Source of the DNA: Mycolicibacterium palauense
GTDB lineage: Bacteria; Actinomycetota; Actinomycetes; Mycobacteriales; Mycobacteriaceae
DNA: 64,000 nt
Direction: 5' to 3'
Assembly: GCF_002592005.1 (NCBI RefSeq)
Contig: NZ_NVQF01000010.1
Location: 37,953-101,952 of the forward strand
The notes under the pieces were generated by a model, which had not been told where the DNA came from, searched no databases, and saw nothing but the letters and a program-made list of their open reading frames with translations. Shown in pieces: positions 9,209 through 16,927 of this stretch. A program made the position numbers and the translations under genes. Positions within the stretch are counted from its first letter, which is position 1. Each line of letters starts with the position of its first letter.

Positions 9209-10594
9209 TCAACCGTCGAGGATTTCGATGGTGATGGCGGTGGTGTAGTTGGTGCGGTCGATGGTGCCTTTGGCTCGGTGTTTGGAGATGGCGCGTTTGA
9301 CTACTCGGGGGCTTGAGCGTGATCGCCGGGCCGGTAGTGGCTGGTTGAGAACGGCTGTTCCGATGCGCCCGATCAAGTCGACGGTGACCTCGGTGATCGC
9401 TGCGGCAGCGTGGACGAGTTGGTCGCGGGCGGCGTGTAGGGCGATGGTGAAGCTGAGGCGGTCGGGGCCGATGTCGGGGCGGGCCAGGGTGGCATCGGCC
9501 AGTGCGGTGCGCAGAGCTTGGTAGGTGATCAGTAAGGCGTAGACCTCTTGGGTAATGCCGGCAGGGGTGCTCGCGCGCAGCACTCGGCCGCCGAGGATGG
9601 TGGATTTCAGTTCCAGGTAGCTGGTTTCGATCTCCCATCTGTGGTGGTAGAGGTCGACCAGTTCGTGTGCGGGGTAGCGGGTTTCGTCGGTCAAGGTAGT
9701 GATCAAGCGGTAGTGACCGACCCGCGTTGCCCCGCCCTTGAGGCGCACGGTGATGGCGGCGTCGATGACCCGCACGGTCACTGAGCCCATTCGTGCCAGC
9801 CAGCTGCGGTCGCGCAGCTGCTTGATCGGCGGCAGCACGCGAGTGTCTCTGCAGCGGATGAGCACCTGCGCTTGGGCTGCTGCGACCTGTTCGACTAACG
9901 CCGTGGCGGCGAAGTTACGGTCGGCCAGCAGCAGCATGTCTGGCTTGACGCACCGCAACAGCGCTGGCGCGTAGCTGGTTTCGCCGATCTGGTAGGGGCC
10001 GAACACGGCGTCGATGACGGTGCGGGTGCCACAGGCCACGACCGTGAGCAGACGCAGCATCGGATACCCGGACTCAGCGTCGGGCCGGCCGATCTGACGT
10101 CCGAACGCCGCGGCGTTGGCCGCGCTATTGGGGACAAACATCGAGGTCCCGTCGATGGCGCAGACCAACAGCCCGCGCCACCGTGGCCCACCGGCGGCCG
10201 GGCCGCGCAACAGCGTGAACAACTCCCGCAGCGGAGCGGCTCCCACGCGTGGCAAGGCTTGAGACAGCGCTGACGAACCCGGCCAAGCCACGGTGTCCGG
10301 ATCCAGGCCGGCGACCAGTCGTGCCCAGACCTGCGCGTAGCCGATCTCGGCGAACAGCGCTGCGGCCAGCAGCACATAGACCACGACCCGCGACGGCAGC
10401 ACGCGCAGACGCTTCTGGGTCCTGCCGGTGGCCTCCAGGGCAGCATCGACAAGATCGGGGGACACGATTCGGGTCAACTCGCCCAGATGACCAGGCGCGA
10501 ACGGACCCTTGTTCACCGATGCGTACGCACCGATGGCAGACTGAACAGACAGCGGAACTCCCAGGTGAAATGGTGTCTTGCGAGGACAATCCAT
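9209..10594 (-). CDS. IS4-family DDE transposase
   Basis: This is a 461-residue transposase with an IS4-type N-terminal domain (about residues 20-110) and an RNase-H-like core. The catalytic triad is readable: the first Asp in CAIDGTSMF (about 149), the second in LLADRNFA (about 222), and the Glu within a perfect Y-x2-R-x3-E-x6-K signature (YHHRWEIETSYLELK, about 323-337). No frameshift or stop is present, so the enzyme is probably functional. A 15-bp inverted repeat brackets the start codon (see the hairpin entry). Base use resembles that of the neighbours. Confidence 0.92.
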   Translation of the reverse strand: MDCPRKTPFHLGVPLSVQSAIGAYASVNKGPFAPGHLGELTRIVSPDLVDAALEATGRTQKRLRVLPSRVVVYVLLAAALFAEIGYAQVWARLVAGLDPDTVAWPGSSALSQALPRVGAAPLRELFTLLRGPAAGGPRWRGLLVCAIDGTSMFVPNSAANAAAFGRQIGRPDAESGYPMLRLLTVVACGTRTVIDAVFGPYQIGETSYAPALLRCVKPDMLLLADRNFAATALVEQVAAAQAQVLIRCRDTRVLPPIKQLRDRSWLARMGSVTVRVIDAAITVRLKGGATRVGHYRLITTLTDETRYPAHELVDLYHHRWEIETSYLELKSTILGGRVLRASTPAGITQEVYALLITYQALRTALADATLARPDIGPDRLSFTIALHAARDQLVHAAAAITEVTVDLIGRIGTAVLNQPLPARRSRSSPRVVKRAISKHRAKGTIDRTNYTTAITIEILDG

Positions 10595-10616
10595 CGATAC
10601 CGGGAGTTCCGCTGTC
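10548..10616 (-). promoter_or_regulatory. Inverted repeat enclosing the transposase start codon
   Basis: The 15-bp arm at 10602-10616 is a perfect complement of the arm at 10548-10562; the ATG (10594-10592) lies in the 39-nt loop. In mRNA reading in from outside, this stem would pair the leader with codons 11-16 and could hide the initiation region. That is the known logic by which several IS elements limit expression from read-through transcripts. The role here is inferred. Confidence 0.6.
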
Positions 10617-10682
10617 CTGTCAGAACCTCACACGGCGTGTCACAATTGCCACACCAGCCACATCCCTAACTGCGCGGCATTG

Positions 10683-10692
10683 GGCCTAGCGC
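10683..10692 (+). repeat. Right 10-bp target-site duplication of the IS element
   Basis: GGCCTAGCGC directly follows the right inverted repeat and is identical to 9166-9175. Confidence 0.88.
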
Positions 10693-10726
10693 GCGGGCGA
10701 GTGGGGCCGGTGAATCTGGCTGTGCA

Positions 10727-11341
10727 CTAACGGTGTCCGGATTCGTAGCCCATTGTCAGCCAGTACACGGCGCGGTCCAGCGTCGACAGGATCTCGGTGA
10801 TCGCGATCTCCCCGGCGGCGTAGCGGCCCAACAGGCCGTACACCAGGCCGGTGAGGATGTTGTCGAGGTCGTGGACGAACCGCTCGTCGACCTCGTTGAG
10901 CAACTCGAGGCTGGCCGGAACGACCACGTCGAGGCCCTGCCGCAGGAGCCGGTGGCCACCGGGGGCCGACCGGGCCCGGAAGAACGCCGCGAGCATGGCC
11001 GGGTGGCGTTCCCACGGTTCGAAGAGGGTGCGCAGCAGGCGCATGTGCGCGTCGTAGAGCGATTCACCGGGCTGTCTGGCCTGCACGGCCACCCCGGCGT
11101 AGCGGTGCTCGTCCATCCAGGCCTGTAGTGCGGCCAGGATCAGTTCGTCGCGGGTGGGGAAGCGTTTGTAGATCGTGGTCAGTGAGGTGCGGGCCCTGCG
11201 CGCGACCTCGCGTAGTTGGACGGCGTCGTAACCCTCGTTCTCGAGGATCTCCACGACGATTCCGAGGATCGCGTCGTTTCCGCCGCGGGCGGTGCCGTAT
11301 TCCGGCTGAGCTGACCCGACCACCCCGACACCCCTTGTCAC
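10727..11341 (-). CDS. TetR/AcrR-family regulator divergent from a mycofactocin SDR
   Basis: The protein has 204 residues and starts at GTG. The HTH is in the N-terminal third (VQLREVARRARTSLTTIYKRFPTRDEL, about residues 39-65). The C-terminal domain is of the type seen in KstR-like lipid regulators (TetR_C with YDAHMRLLRTLFEPWERHPAML), which makes an acyl-CoA or steroid-like ligand plausible but unproven. It is divergent from the SDR at 11437, with three GTTAC/GTAAC half-sites between them. Confidence 0.85.
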   Translation of the reverse strand: MTRGVGVVGSAQPEYGTARGGNDAILGIVVEILENEGYDAVQLREVARRARTSLTTIYKRFPTRDELILAALQAWMDEHRYAGVAVQARQPGESLYDAHMRLLRTLFEPWERHPAMLAAFFRARSAPGGHRLLRQGLDVVVPASLELLNEVDERFVHDLDNILTGLVYGLLGRYAAGEIAITEILSTLDRAVYWLTMGYESGHR

Positions 11342-11355
11342 GTCCAGATAACCAG

Positions 11356-11383
11356 GTTACTGTACGCCCTGTAACGCCGTTAC
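11356..11383. promoter_or_regulatory. Probable TetR operator (three GTTAC half-sites)
   Basis: GTTAC (11356-11360), its complement GTAAC (11371-11375) and a second GTTAC (11379-11383) lie between the divergent TetR and SDR genes. The first two form an inverted repeat with a 10-bp spacer and the last two an everted repeat with a 3-bp spacer. The position between the two starts suits an autoregulated operator. Confidence 0.5.
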
Positions 11384-11436
11384 TCGGCTGCACGCGCGGT
11401 GCGGCTCCAGAACCTTCGCGACGGGGTGATCAGGCA

Positions 11437-12267
11437 ATGAGTTCTCTGGAAGGCAAGGTCGCCTTCATTACCGGTGCGGCTCGCGGGCAGGGACGCAGTC
11501 ACGCCATCCGGCTGGCCTCGGAGGGGGCCAACGTCATCGGCGTCGATATCTGCGCCGACATCGCCTCCAACGGCTATCCGATGGCCACCCGCGAGGAGCT
11601 GGACGAGACGGTGGCACTGGTCGAGGCCCGGGGCGCCACGATGCTCGGGTCGGTGGCCGACGTCCGTGACTTTCACGCGGTCGACGCGGCGCTACGCTCG
11701 GGTGTCGAACGGTTCGGCCGCGTCGACATCGTCTGTGCCAATGCCGGCATCGCCACCATGGCCTTTCGCGAACTCACCATCGAGGAAGAGCTCGAGCAGT
11801 GGACCGACGTCGTCGACGTCAACCTGGTCGGGGCGTTCCACACCGCCAAGGCGGCCATCCCGCACCTGATCGCCGGGGAGCGCGGCGGCTCGATCGTCTT
11901 CACCAGCTCCACCGCGGGTCTGCGGGGCTTCGGCGGTCTGCAGGGCGGCGGTCTCGGCTATGCCGCGTCCAAACACGGGATCGTCGGACTGATGCGGACG
12001 CTGGCGAATGCGCTCGCCCCGTACAGTATTCGGGTCAACACCGTGCATCCCACGGCCGTCAACACGATGATGGCGGTCAACCCGGCGATGACGGCCTTCC
12101 TGGAGAACTACCCCGACGGGGGGCCGCATCTGCAGAACCCCATGCCGGTCGGCCTGCTCGAACCGGAGGACATCAGCGCGGCGATCAGCTACCTGGTCTC
12201 CGACGCCGCCAAGTACGTCACCGGTGTCACGTTCCCCGTCGACGCCGGCTTCTGCAACAAGCTGTAG
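11437..12267 (+). CDS. Mycofactocin-type SDR oxidoreductase
   Basis: The protein has 276 residues from the ATG at 11437. The glycine motif is TGAARGQGRSHA (residues 12-23), and a family-specific insertion follows the acidic residue: VDICADIASNGYPMATREELDET. That combination marks the mycofactocin-associated SDR subfamily, whose tightly bound NAD is recycled by mycofactocin rather than by exchange. The catalytic Ser lies in TSSTAGLRG and the Tyr/Lys in YAASK near residue 175. It is first in a co-directional run with the SDR at 12275 and the CMD protein at 13078. The substrate is presumably a secondary alcohol, unknown. Confidence 0.85.
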   Translation: MSSLEGKVAFITGAARGQGRSHAIRLASEGANVIGVDICADIASNGYPMATREELDETVALVEARGATMLGSVADVRDFHAVDAALRSGVERFGRVDIVCANAGIATMAFRELTIEEELEQWTDVVDVNLVGAFHTAKAAIPHLIAGERGGSIVFTSSTAGLRGFGGLQGGGLGYAASKHGIVGLMRTLANALAPYSIRVNTVHPTAVNTMMAVNPAMTAFLENYPDGGPHLQNPMPVGLLEPEDISAAISYLVSDAAKYVTGVTFPVDAGFCNKL

Positions 12268-12274
12268 TCGGCAC

Positions 12275-13081
12275 ATGACACACGGACGATTGGCCGGCAA
12301 GCGGGTGCTGATCACCGGCGCGGCCCGCGGGATGGGCCGCAGCCATGCCATGCGGCTCGCCGAGGAGGGCGCTGACCTGATCCTCATCGACATCTGCCGA
12401 TCCCTGCCGCACATCGAGTACCCGCTGGCGACGCGGGACGACCTCGAGGACACCGCCCTGGCGGTCGAACTGCTCGGGCGCCGCGCGGTGACCCGGGTGG
12501 CGGACGTGCGGGACGCGGCGGCCATGACGGAGGCCGTCAACGCGGGTGTCGACGAACTCGGCGGACTCGAAGCCGCGGTGTCCAACGCGGGTGTGCTGAC
12601 CGCCGGCACCTGGGACACCACCACCGCCGAACAGTGGCGCACCGTGGTCGACGTCAATCTGATCGGGACGTGGAACACCTGTGCGGCGGCGCTTCCCCAC
12701 CTGGTGCAGCGAGGGGGGTCTCTGGTGAACATCAGCTCGGCGGCGGGTATCAAGGGCAGCCCGCTGCACACGCCGTACACCGCCTCCAAGCACGGGGTGG
12801 TCGGGATGAGCCGCGCGCTGGCCAATGAACTTGCCGCGGTGAACGTCCGGGTCAACACGGTGCATCCGACCGGGGTGGCCACCGGGATGCAGCCGGGTTC
12901 GCTACACACCCTGCTGTCGGAGGTGCGTCCCGATCTGGCGCCCATCTTCACCAATGCGATGCCCATCCAGGTGGCCGAGGCCATCGACATCAGCAATGCG
13001 GTGCTGTATCTGGTCTCCGACGAGGCCCGCTTCGTGACCGGCATGGAATTCAAGGTCGACGCCGGGGTGACTCTGCGATGA
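12275..13081 (+). CDS. Second mycofactocin-type SDR oxidoreductase
   Basis: The protein has 268 residues. The ATG at 12275 lies 7 nt after the previous stop; longer upstream starts would run into the preceding gene. It has TGAARGMGRSHA, then the insertion IDICRSLPHIEYPLATRDDLEDT, and YTASK near residue 168. It is shorter between the cofactor motif and the Tyr than its neighbour. Its stop overlaps the next start (ATGA), so the SDR and CMD genes are translationally coupled. It probably works on the same pathway as the gene before it. Confidence 0.83.
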   Translation: MTHGRLAGKRVLITGAARGMGRSHAMRLAEEGADLILIDICRSLPHIEYPLATRDDLEDTALAVELLGRRAVTRVADVRDAAAMTEAVNAGVDELGGLEAAVSNAGVLTAGTWDTTTAEQWRTVVDVNLIGTWNTCAAALPHLVQRGGSLVNISSAAGIKGSPLHTPYTASKHGVVGMSRALANELAAVNVRVNTVHPTGVATGMQPGSLHTLLSEVRPDLAPIFTNAMPIQVAEAIDISNAVLYLVSDEARFVTGMEFKVDAGVTLR

Positions 13082-13908
13082 CGGGCGAAGGCACCGATAT
13101 CACCCGCGACGCCGACAGGCTCGAACGCCTCCGGAGCGCCTATACGGAGGTGATGACCCAGCCGCTGCCCGAGCCGGTGAATGCGGTGGCCGCCCGCATG
13201 ACCGAGTTCGTCTTCGTCGACGTCTGGCAACGGCCGGTCCTGAGTCGCCGCGACCGTCGTTTCATCGCGCTGTCCTGCGTCGCCGCCGCGGACGCCGAGG
13301 AGCCCCTGCGCGACCATGTGTATGCGGCCTTGAAGAGTGGTGACCTGTCGATCGTCGAAATGCAGGAGACAGTCCTGCATTTCGCGGTCTACGGAGGGTG
13401 GCCGAAGGCGTCCCGATTCAACATGGCCGTCGACGAGCAGTGGGCCCGCATCCACAGCGAACAGGGGCTGGACGTCCCGCCGCCGGCGCCCCTGCTGCCG
13501 TTGGCCACGCCGAGTGACCCGCAGGCGCGACTGTCGTTGGGGGAGGCGGCGTTCAAGGACATCAACTGCATGCCGGTGGCGCCGCTGCGAGACAACCCGT
13601 ACTCCGGGGCAGGCATCCTCAACTTCGTCTTCGGAGAAATGTGGCTGCGCCCCGGGCTGGGCATGCGGGAGCGCAGACTGGTGACGGTCACCTGTGTGGC
13701 CTTCCAGGATGCGCCGCTGCCCATCCTCAGCCACGTCTACGCAGCTTTGAAGAGCCGTGACCTCTCCTTCAGCGAACTAGATGAGTTGGCACTGCATTTC
13801 GCCGCCCATTACGGGTGGCCCAAGGCCAGTCACCTCAGCCAGGTCATCGCCGAGCAGCAGCAGCGCGTGCTCACCGAGTGGGCGGCCGAAGGGGCATCCA
13901 GCGGTTGA
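13078..13908 (+). CDS. Double carboxymuconolactone-decarboxylase-like (CMD) protein
   Basis: The protein has 276 residues made of two homologous CMD/AhpD-fold halves. Each half carries the same core, (D/S)HVYAALKS.DLS, followed by LHFA...GWPKAS (about residues 80-115 and 220-258). The CxxC of peroxidase-type AhpD is absent, so lactone decarboxylase, hydrolase or isomerase chemistry is more likely than redox. It overlaps the preceding SDR by 4 nt. The specific reaction is not known. Confidence 0.8.
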   Translation: MTGEGTDITRDADRLERLRSAYTEVMTQPLPEPVNAVAARMTEFVFVDVWQRPVLSRRDRRFIALSCVAAADAEEPLRDHVYAALKSGDLSIVEMQETVLHFAVYGGWPKASRFNMAVDEQWARIHSEQGLDVPPPAPLLPLATPSDPQARLSLGEAAFKDINCMPVAPLRDNPYSGAGILNFVFGEMWLRPGLGMRERRLVTVTCVAFQDAPLPILSHVYAALKSRDLSFSELDELALHFAAHYGWPKASHLSQVIAEQQQRVLTEWAAEGASSG

Positions 13909-14099
13909 CCAAGCAACGGCGTCGACGCCATGCCGCGACCGTCAGCCGAGGTTGCTGCCGTGCCGAATTCACGCAGCAGCTCCGGTAGCGATGTTCTGGA
14001 CCTGCGGGGGACACCGTCGTAGCGTAGGCGGCGGGCGACCCTCCGGGACGGGGTTGTCTCGTCCTGCCCGAAGGTCGTCCTGCCCGAACGGAGCCTCCA

Positions 14100-14513
14100 G
14101 TGACCCACCGCGACGACCGCCAGGACATCGGCGACGTGCTCATCCGCTACGCCACCGGCATCGACCGGCGGGACTGGACGCTGTTCGCGACGGCGTTCAC
14201 CGACGACTGCATGCTGGACTACGGCGAGATCGGCTGCTGGGAGGGGGTGGGGGCGGTCACCGAATTCATGGAACGGTCGCACGCGCTGGCCGGCCACACC
14301 CTGCACCGCATGAGTAACCAGGTCATCGACGTCGCGGGCGACCGTGCCACGGCCCGCACGTACGTCGACGGCCTGATCCTAGCCCCCGATGGTGCCGCCG
14401 GGGTCAACGCCATCGGGATCTATGACGACGAACTGGTCCGCACGGACACCGGATGGCGGATCGCTCGCCGTCGCTTCACCCCGGTCCGGGTGACCGAGTT
14501 GGGTCCGGCATGA
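14100..14513 (+). CDS. SnoaL/NTF2-like small protein (1 of 5)
   Basis: The protein has 137 residues and starts at GTG. It has the cone-shaped NTF2 fold pattern: helix with IGDVLIRYATGIDRRDW, then LFATAFTDDCMLDYG, then a C-terminal sheet ending GWRIARRRF. SnoaL-like proteins act as cyclases, dehydratases or ketosteroid-isomerase-like enzymes; the catalytic Asp/His positions vary, so the reaction is open. Its TGA overlaps the ATG of the SDR at 14510. Confidence 0.8.
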   Translation: MTHRDDRQDIGDVLIRYATGIDRRDWTLFATAFTDDCMLDYGEIGCWEGVGAVTEFMERSHALAGHTLHRMSNQVIDVAGDRATARTYVDGLILAPDGAAGVNAIGIYDDELVRTDTGWRIARRRFTPVRVTELGPA

Positions 14514-15337
14514 CCGGCGACTTCCCCGCCAGGTACGGACCCTGGGCGCTGGTGGCCGGTGCATCCGACGGCGTGGGCGCCGCCTTCGCCGAGCGCCTGG
14601 CTCAGCACGGCGTCAACGTCGTACTGGTGGCCCGGCGCCACGCCGTCCTCGACGAGCTCGCCGCCGGCATCCGGGAGCGCACCGGTGCCCGGACACGTAC
14701 CCTGGTCGCCGACCTGGCGGCCCCCGACGCCGCCGAGCGGATCATCGCGGCCACCGACGATCTGGAGATCGGGTTCCTGTCCTACTGCGCCGGGGCCGAC
14801 CCCGACTTCGAGTCGTTCCTGGGTAACTCGGTGCGGGCCGCCGAGGCCATGGTGCACCGCAACTGCATGGTGCCCGTGCAGCTCTGCCACCACTTCGCGG
14901 CGGGGATGGCCGAGCGCGGTCGTGGCGGCATCGTCATCTTCGGGTCGGGAGCCGGCTTCGCCGGCGCACCCAACATGGTGGCCTACGGCGCCACCAAGGC
15001 ATTCGACATGGTCTTCGCCGAAGCGCTGTGGGCCGAGCTGCACGACAAGGGAATCGATGTGCTCGGCCTCATTCTCGGCAAGACCGACACCCCGTCGTTG
15101 AGGCGTCTGGAACACGCCCGCGGCGTCCTGTCGTCGGAGGAGGAGTCTCCGCCGGACGCGGTTCCGGCTCACACCGTCGTCGACGAGGCGTTCGCCAACC
15201 TGGCCGGCGGCCCGACGCTGATGGTGGGCGAACAGATGCGCGAGGTGTACCGGATGTTGGGCTCGATGAGCCGCAACGAAACCGTGCGGCTGATGACACA
15301 GGCGGTCACCGCATCCATGAACGCCGGGGACAATTAG
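14510..15337 (+). CDS. SDR oxidoreductase coupled to a SnoaL-like gene
   Basis: The protein has 275 residues. The ATG at 14510 overlaps the upstream stop, which fixes the start. The cofactor loop is VAGASDGVGAAFAERLA. An Arg pair after beta-2 (LVARRHAV) points to NADP. The active site is YGATK near residue 160, with a Ser in FGSGAGFAG. The C terminus carries a conserved LMVGEQMREVYRML segment typical of a small actinobacterial SDR branch. It is not of the mycofactocin type. Confidence 0.82.
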   Translation: MTGDFPARYGPWALVAGASDGVGAAFAERLAQHGVNVVLVARRHAVLDELAAGIRERTGARTRTLVADLAAPDAAERIIAATDDLEIGFLSYCAGADPDFESFLGNSVRAAEAMVHRNCMVPVQLCHHFAAGMAERGRGGIVIFGSGAGFAGAPNMVAYGATKAFDMVFAEALWAELHDKGIDVLGLILGKTDTPSLRRLEHARGVLSSEEESPPDAVPAHTVVDEAFANLAGGPTLMVGEQMREVYRMLGSMSRNETVRLMTQAVTASMNAGDN

Positions 15338-15367
15338 ACCCCCCGAAGGGTGCGCGCGTGGTGGGCG

Positions 15368-16183
15368 CTACATCACCGCATGGCCGGCGTCGACCGGCAG
15401 GGTGGCACCCGTGACGTAGCGGCTCTTCGGGCCGGCCAGCCAGACAACGGCATTGGTGACGTCCTCGGGCTCGACGCAGGGGACAGGCAGCAGGTTGCCG
15501 GACAGCGAGGACGGGTTGTCCTGCATCGCCGTCATCATGTAGTCGTTGGCGGTCATCGGCGAAATGACGCCCGTGGGATGCACGGAGTTGACCCGGATGC
15601 TGTGCTCGGCGTAGGCATGTGCCGCCGAGCGCATGAGCCCCACCACGCCGTGTTTGGATGCGGTGTAGGCGAACATGGCGGCACTGCCGTCGCCGCCGCG
15701 TCCGACCAGTCCGGCCATGGAACTGACCAGGATGATCGAACCGCCCCGCCCCCGCCGGATCATCGAGGGCACCGTCGCGGCAATGGTGTGCCACACCCCG
15801 TTCAGGTTGGTGTCCACGATGTCGCGGTACAACTGGACGTCGAGGGGATCCTTGCGGCCGATCGCGACGACTCCGGCGTTGGCGACGACGATCCCCACGT
15901 CCCCCAATTCCTCGACGCCTTCCTGCACGCCGGACCGCAGTCCGCCCAGATCGCGGACGTCGGCCACGACCGGGACGACACGTCTCCCGGCGGCCTTGAC
16001 CATGTCCACCGTCTCGTCCATGTCGGCCCTGGTGGCCAGCGGGTACGGAATCGAATCGATGTCGGCACAACGGTCGACCGCGATGATATCGGCGCCCTCG
16101 GCCGCCAGTGCCAGGGCGTGACTTCTGCCCTGTCCCCGTGCCGCGCCGGTCACCACGGCGACGTTGTCTGCGAGTTCGACCAC
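15368..16183 (-). CDS. Third mycofactocin-type SDR oxidoreductase
   Basis: The protein has 271 residues. The GTG at 16183 is chosen because GAAGGAG lies 6 nt upstream; the frame is open further but lacks a ribosome binding site. The motif TGAARGQGRSHA is followed by the insertion VDRCADIDSIPYPLATRADMDET, and the active site is YTASK near residue 166. It is transcribed opposite to the genes before it, forming a possible operon with the SnoaL-like gene at 16699. Confidence 0.85.
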   Translation of the reverse strand: MVELADNVAVVTGAARGQGRSHALALAAEGADIIAVDRCADIDSIPYPLATRADMDETVDMVKAAGRRVVPVVADVRDLGGLRSGVQEGVEELGDVGIVVANAGVVAIGRKDPLDVQLYRDIVDTNLNGVWHTIAATVPSMIRRGRGGSIILVSSMAGLVGRGGDGSAAMFAYTASKHGVVGLMRSAAHAYAEHSIRVNSVHPTGVISPMTANDYMMTAMQDNPSSLSGNLLPVPCVEPEDVTNAVVWLAGPKSRYVTGATLPVDAGHAVM

Positions 16184-16261
16184 CGGTTCTCCTTCACTTG
16201 AGCTTGAAACGACCACCCGTGTCGTACCGAGCGACACCGGTTCGGGGTGTTTACCGTGGAA

Positions 16262-16699
16262 CTACATTGGGGCCACTGTCACCGCGGGAAGGCTCTCCGA
16301 CCAACGGTTTTCCTCGCGGAGGTAACGGCTCCGCCAGCCGTCGGCGGTACGTACGAACTCGTGGTGGTGGTAGCCGCCGCGAAAGACGAGCCCGGTCCTC
16401 TCGGGCAGGCGCATCGGGCTGTAGAACATCGCCCGAACTGTTGCGACGTCTCCGTCGATGTGGCTTTCGATGTTGGTGATGTGGTGCATGGACATCGACA
16501 CCACCTCGTAGGCGTGACTCAACCAGTCGGCGACGTGGTCGCGGGAGCCGACGATCGCGCCGGCCGATGAGTAGTCGATATGCGCGTCCGGGGTGAATAC
16601 GGTCCGGTACAGCGGCCAGTCCTGAGTGTCCATCGCCGTGGCGTAGGTGGTCAACAGCGAGGCGATTTCCAGCGCATCGCTGATCCGTTGCAGCTCCAC
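16262..16699 (-). CDS. SnoaL/NTF2-like small protein (2 of 5)
   Basis: The protein has 145 residues. Its opening helix, IASLLTTYATAMDTQDW, is followed by YRTVFTPDAHIDYSSAG, a His pair in MSMHHITN and a C-terminal GWRSRYLREENRW. The layout is that of SnoaL/ketosteroid-isomerase-like proteins. Its promoter faces the palindrome at 16812, shared with the divergent amidohydrolase gene. Confidence 0.78.
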   Translation of the reverse strand: MELQRISDALEIASLLTTYATAMDTQDWPLYRTVFTPDAHIDYSSAGAIVGSRDHVADWLSHAYEVVSMSMHHITNIESHIDGDVATVRAMFYSPMRLPERTGLVFRGGYHHHEFVRTADGWRSRYLREENRWSESLPAVTVAPM

Positions 16700-16811
16700 C
16701 GCTACGGAGCGGGCTCGGCCCGGGTCTCGGTCACGTTCGCATCCTCCACTCGCCGCGTCGGCACCGACGACTTTTGGTCGCCCGGGACCGTCGAATCCTC
16801 AAGACAGCCGA

Positions 16812-16829
16812 ACTCTATCAATGTAGAGT
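16812..16829. promoter_or_regulatory. Palindromic operator ACTCTAT-N4-GTAGAGT
   Basis: The 18-bp site has 7-bp arms (one T:G mismatch) around CAAT, located between the SnoaL-like (-) and amidohydrolase (+) starts. The same layout, ACTCTAC-N4-GTAGAGT, recurs at 39046-39063 in front of a P450. A shared, probably TetR-type, repressor is inferred. Confidence 0.65.
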
Positions 16830-16927
16830 CCCAAGGGGTAGTACCTGCCCGACCCTTCCTGTTCGCCAGGGAAATTGAGCGGCAGGTCGGGTCAGGCTTT
16901 GGTTGATGTGAGTGATGGAGAAGCAGC

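Larger units (their letters stand above)
9176..10682. mobile_element. IS4-family insertion sequence, 1507 bp, intact
   Basis: The termini are 17-bp perfect inverted repeats, CAATGCCGCGCAGTTAG at 9176-9192 and its complement ending at 10682. They are flanked by 10-bp direct repeats (GGCCTAGCGC), as expected for an IS4-type element. One full-length transposase fills the inside on the minus strand. The matching repeats imply a single, fairly recent insertion between the convergent threonine-synthase-like and TetR genes. Confidence 0.92.

Noticed and set aside
11692..13734. 680-codon open frame on the minus strand
   Set aside because: Antisense to two mycofactocin SDR genes and the CMD gene; codon composition is that of a third-position shadow.
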